Below are positions 4,817-7,062 of a stretch of DNA of 7,062 nucleotides, in pieces. The DNA lies in contig JAHBAQ020000059.1 of NCBI GenBank assembly GCA_018500045.2, positions 1 to 7,062 on the forward strand, written 5' to 3'. The notes under the pieces were generated by a model that searched no databases, had not been told where the DNA came from, and was given only the letters and a program-made list of their open reading frames with translations. How positions within the stretch are numbered: position 1 is the first letter of the stretch; each line of letters begins with the position of its first letter. This stretch comes from Candidatus Shapirobacteria bacterium (GTDB lineage Bacteria > Patescibacteriota > Microgenomatia > UBA12405). The position numbers were made by a program, and so were the translations under genes.

Positions 4817-6451
4817 ATGAGAGAAGATAATGGTTATTCATGGAAATATTGGATTTTAAAGTTTGGTTTGGTTTTGAGTTTGTTAATTTTATTGGTAAAT
4901 GTAGTTAGGTTGAGTTTGATTCGGGGTGATTATTATTTTGATGTGGCCAGAGATAATAAAATTTTTGAAAGTGTAATTCCGGCGCCGAGAGTAGAAATAG
5001 TAGATAGAAAAGGGCGGGTGATAGCTAAAAGTGTTTATCAATATTTTAAGCTGGAGAATGGAAATAAAATTTATCAAAATTCGGGAGATTTTGATGGATA
5101 TAAATTTGAGGGTAAGGATTTGGCTTATGAGGTGAAGAGACAATATGATTATGGTGAATCGATGTCGATGATTACCGGATATGTGGGTAAGATTAATGAT
5201 GAGGATATGAAAAGTGCCAGGTGTGGTTATAAATTGAGAGGAGAGGATGTGGTTGGTAGAAGTGGAATAGAAGGGTATTTGGATTGTGAAATTAGGGGTA
5301 AAAATGGAAAAAGAGTAGTAGAGGTTGATGCTTTGGGAAAATATGTTCGAGAATTGGGTAGAGAAGAGCCAGAAATTAAGTCACCTATAAATTTATCGGT
5401 AGATGCTTATTGGCAGGAGAAAATTTATAAACTTTTGGGGGGAAGAAAGGCAGTGGTAATAATTAGTCAGCCGAAAACGGGTAAAATTTTGAGTTTGGTT
5501 TCCAGTCCGGCTTATGACGCCAATGATTTTACTAACCAAAATAATGAAAAAATCAGTCGGTATTTGGCAGATAAAAATAATTTGCCATTGATGAATCGAG
5601 CAATAACAGCCAGGTTCCATCCGGGATCAGTATTTAAAATAGCGGTGTCGACGGCGGGATTAGAGAGTGGAGTAATTAATAAAGAGACATTAATAGAAGA
5701 TACCGGAGTATTGAAGGTGGGTGATTATAGTTATAAAACCTGGAGTGGGACTTCTGATGGAATGGTGGATATAGTAAAAGCAATCAGAAGATCGAATGAT
5801 ATTTTCTTTTACAAATTGGGGGAAATGTTGGGGGTGGATAGAATTCGGGATTGGGCTAAAAATTATGGTTATGGGGCAAAGACTGGGGTGGAGTTGACGG
5901 GTGAAGTCGAAGGGGTGGTGCCGGATGAAGATTGGAAGAAAAAAGTTAAAGGGGAAAGTTGGTATTTGGGTAATACTTATCATTTGGCGATAGGTCAGGG
6001 GGATTTGGATGTAACTCCAATACAAGTAAACCAAATGACCAATACAATTGCGAATCACGGAGTGAAATGTAAAATGAGTATTTTGAAAGATAGTAAAATT
6101 GATTGTAAAGATATTGGAATTAGTGATGCAACTTGGAAAACAGTGACTGAAGGGATGAAACAGGCGTGTAAACCGGGTGGAACAGCTTGGCCATTGTTTA
6201 ATTTTAAAACTCAAATTGCTTGTAAAACTGGAACAGCGGAAGTAGGTGATGGAAGTAAAGATACTCACGCTTGGCTGACAGCTTTTGCCCCGGCGGATAA
6301 TCCGGAAATTTCGATTACGGTAATGGTAGAGAGAGGAGGAGAGGGAAGTGATGTGGCGGCGCCGATTGTGGGAGATATCTTAAAAGAGTGGTTTAATGAA
6401 CCGGAAACTTTGGTACCGAGATATACAGATGATAAAAGTGAAGGAGAATAG
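4817..6451 (+). CDS. mrdA: Penicillin-binding protein 2-like transpeptidase (class B PBP)
   Basis: A monofunctional DD-transpeptidase that cross-links peptidoglycan during cell elongation, anchored in the membrane with its catalytic domain outside. The 544-aa protein has one membrane helix (about 12-35), then PAPRVEIVDRKGRVIAKS (55-72), the start of the pedestal domain. VVGRSGIEGYLD (145-156) is also typical. Catalytic motifs: SVFK (S271 nucleophile, K274), SND (326-328, the SxD form seen in E. coli PBP2) and KTGTAE (470-475). The pedestal is much shorter than in E. coli PBP2 (about 633 aa). Six cysteines lie outside the membrane (136, 157, 418, 430, 451, 469). The ATG at 4817 is preferred: AGG sits 6 nt upstream, it follows the mreB stop by 2 nt, and the helix starts 12 residues in. 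The earlier in-frame ATG at 4751 would overlap mreB by 64 nt. FtsI is the alternative, but the SxD motif and the mreB neighbour favour PBP2. Confidence 0.92.
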   Translation: MREDNGYSWKYWILKFGLVLSLLILLVNVVRLSLIRGDYYFDVARDNKIFESVIPAPRVEIVDRKGRVIAKSVYQYFKLENGNKIYQNSGDFDGYKFEGKDLAYEVKRQYDYGESMSMITGYVGKINDEDMKSARCGYKLRGEDVVGRSGIEGYLDCEIRGKNGKRVVEVDALGKYVRELGREEPEIKSPINLSVDAYWQEKIYKLLGGRKAVVIISQPKTGKILSLVSSPAYDANDFTNQNNEKISRYLADKNNLPLMNRAITARFHPGSVFKIAVSTAGLESGVINKETLIEDTGVLKVGDYSYKTWSGTSDGMVDIVKAIRRSNDIFFYKLGEMLGVDRIRDWAKNYGYGAKTGVELTGEVEGVVPDEDWKKKVKGESWYLGNTYHLAIGQGDLDVTPIQVNQMTNTIANHGVKCKMSILKDSKIDCKDIGISDATWKTVTEGMKQACKPGGTAWPLFNFKTQIACKTGTAEVGDGSKDTHAWLTAFAPADNPEISITVMVERGGEGSDVAAPIVGDILKEWFNEPETLVPRYTDDKSEGE

Positions 6452-6453
6452 AG

Positions 6454-6462
6454 TGTTATAAT
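6454..6462 (+). promoter_or_regulatory. Extended -10 promoter before 94-aa gene
   Basis: TGTTATAAT is a perfect extended -10 element starting 3 nt after the PBP2 stop and ending 8 nt before the ATG at 6471. The predicted start point is about 2 nt before the ATG, so the message would be essentially leaderless. There is no -35 at 17 nt (AAAAGT) and no ribosome binding site. Confidence 0.6.
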
Positions 6463-6470
6463 TCGGATAT

Positions 6471-6755
6471 ATGGAAAGAATATCGAAATCAGTTGGTTCT
6501 TTTTTTGAAGAAAAGATAGGTTTATTCAAAGCGAGGTGTTTGGTTAATAAGAGTGATTGGACTTACGTAGTTGGTTTTAAAGATGGTGTTGAATTAGGAG
6601 ACATATTGGATAGTAGTGGTTTTAAGGGTGATCCAAAATTAATGACTTGTGATGTGATTAAAAGAGGTATTCGTGAATATCCATCTGTTTGTGTAACTGG
6701 CTTTAATAGGGACGATAGGATGACTGGAAATGTACAAATTCGAAGAAGAATTTAG
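6471..6755 (+). CDS. Hypothetical protein, 94 aa
   Basis: I do not recognise this family. The product is soluble-looking with mixed charge and no signal peptide or membrane helix. It opens MERISKSVGSFFEEKIGLFKARC, perhaps an amphipathic helix, has three cysteines (23, 60 and 74), and ends in the basic tail RMTGNVQIRRRI. A central part (VVGFKDGVELGDILDSSGF) is compatible with a small alpha/beta fold, but this is a guess. That it is real is supported by the perfect extended -10 box 8 nt before its ATG, its snug fit between the PBP2 stop and topA, and codon use like its neighbours (AT-rich third positions, AGA for Arg). It may be co-transcribed with the envelope genes or with topA; no function can be inferred from position alone. 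Confidence 0.65.
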   Translation: MERISKSVGSFFEEKIGLFKARCLVNKSDWTYVVGFKDGVELGDILDSSGFKGDPKLMTCDVIKRGIREYPSVCVTGFNRDDRMTGNVQIRRRI

Positions 6756-6763
6756 ATTGCGGG

Positions 6764-6769
6764 TTGACA
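6764..6769 (+). promoter_or_regulatory. Consensus -35 TTGACA upstream of topA
   Basis: A perfect TTGACA. The hexamer 17 nt downstream is AACAAT (6787-6792, 4 of 6 matches), giving a plausible sigma-70 promoter with a start near 6799 and a leader of about 36 nt before topA. A better -10 match, TATTAT at 6777-6782, is only 7 nt away and cannot pair with this -35. The two may be alternative promoters. Confidence 0.4.
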
Positions 6770-6776
6770 GAGGGAG

Positions 6777-6782
6777 TATTAT
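6777..6782 (+). promoter_or_regulatory. -10-like TATTAT before topA leader ORF
   Basis: TATTAT (5 of 6) ends 8 nt before the ATG at 6791, the same spacing as at the 94-aa gene. There is no TG extension. If used, the message would begin at the start codon of the short leader ORF, not at topA. Confidence 0.35.
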
Positions 6783-6790
6783 AGATAACA

Positions 6791-6838
6791 ATGAAACTTA
6801 GTTTAAAGTGGAAAGTTTATATTGAAAAATTAAAATGA
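6791..6838 (+). CDS. Putative 15-aa leader peptide overlapping topA start
   Basis: A short ORF encodes [15 protein letters not shown] and ends in a TGA (6836-6838) overlapping the topA ATG (6835-6837) as ATGA, the classic arrangement for translational coupling. No Shine-Dalgarno sequence is near topA, so termination and restart from this ORF could supply initiation. TATTAT lies 8 nt before its ATG. A 15-codon ORF can arise by chance, and no conservation can be tested here. Confidence 0.3.
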   Translation: MKLSLKWKVYIEKLK

Positions 6839-7062
6839 AAAAATTATTAATAGTTGAGTCACCAACAAAAGCAAAAACTATAGGGAAGTATTTAGGAAAA
6901 GACTTTAAAGTGGTAGCAACAGTAGGTCATATCCGTGATTTACCCAAGAATAAAATGGCGGTAGATTTGGCTAAAGATTTTGAAGTTGAGTATCAAATTG
7001 ATCCAAAGAAAAAAAAGGTAATTGATGAATTAGTGAAGGCAGCAAAAGAGGCTGAATTGATA
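6835..7062 (+). CDS. topA: DNA topoisomerase I, N-terminal fragment (runs off window)
   Basis: Topoisomerase I (type IA) relaxes negative supercoils by passing one DNA strand through a transient break. The 76 visible residues are the start of the Toprim domain: [20 protein letters not shown] with the conserved acidic Glu8, then GHIRDLP (31-37), both hallmarks of bacterial TopA. The reading frame is open to the window edge; most of the enzyme, including the active-site Tyr domain and any zinc fingers, lies beyond. The ATG at 6835 aligns with the normal TopA N-terminus. No Shine-Dalgarno sequence precedes it (GAAAAATTAAA); a short ORF overlaps the start codon, and a consensus TTGACA lies 65 nt upstream. 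Confidence 0.95.
   Translation, partial: MKKLLIVESPTKAKTIGKYLGKDFKVVATVGHIRDLPKNKMAVDLAKDFEVEYQIDPKKKKVIDELVKAAKEAELI

Noticed and set aside
5690..6268. Minus-strand 192-aa ORF within the PBP2 gene
   Set aside because: Antisense shadow: rich in Ile, Phe, His and Ser, no motif, and it overlaps the catalytic domain of PBP2.
237..6755. Recoded UGA (as in Gracilibacteria or SR1)
   Set aside because: TGA is the natural stop of the ligase gene, Trp codons are TGG and no in-frame TGA interrupts conserved motifs, so a standard code fits.
6764..6782. TTGACA and TATTAT as one promoter
   Set aside because: The spacing is 7 nt, far below the 16-18 nt needed, so they cannot act as a -35/-10 pair.

Overview
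The window reads as a fragment of a low-GC (mid-30s percent by eye) genome of a candidate-phyla-radiation bacterium (Patescibacteria, most likely the Microgenomates side). That placement is inference. It rests on short tightly packed genes, a membrane O-antigen ligase/polymerase fused to C-terminal TPRs, a trimmed Fmt and PBP2, scarce Shine-Dalgarno sites and short tandem repeats inside coding sequence. The genetic code looks standard: TAA, TAG and TGA all end genes and Trp is TGG. The first 19 bases are the Tn5/Nextera mosaic end, so the left edge is a library artefact and a contig end, not biology.

Layout. 20-236 is AT-rich non-coding DNA with one hairpin that may terminate fmt. fmt (methionyl-tRNA formyltransferase, minus) and def (peptide deformylase, plus) diverge from a 51-bp spacer and form the N-formyl-methionine cycle. 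def converges on a 659-aa Wzy/WaaL-like ligase-TPR protein (minus), with only 8 bp between the stop codons and an 8-nt tandem repeat across the junction. That gene diverges, across a 49-bp spacer, from an mreB-like gene (plus), which is followed after 2 nt by a class B transpeptidase of the PBP2 type; mreC and mreD are absent between them. A 94-aa protein of unknown function follows, then a short putative leader ORF overlapping the start of topA (topoisomerase I), which runs off the right edge.

How it fits together. The middle is a cell-envelope block: MreB scaffold, PBP2 cross-linking enzyme and a surface-glycan ligase/polymerase. It is flanked by translation-initiation genes on the left and a topology gene on the right.

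The most interesting signal is in the promoters. def, mreB and the 94-aa gene each have an extended -10 box (TGnTANAAT) ending only 6-8 nt before the start codon, with no -35 and no ribosome binding site. fmt and the ligase gene have -10-like boxes 10-11 nt before their ATGs. This predicts leaderless or nearly leaderless mRNAs. It also moves the mreB start to a GTG that restores an E. coli-like amphipathic N-terminal helix. I see no mobile element, CRISPR array or RNA gene, and no defence-like system.
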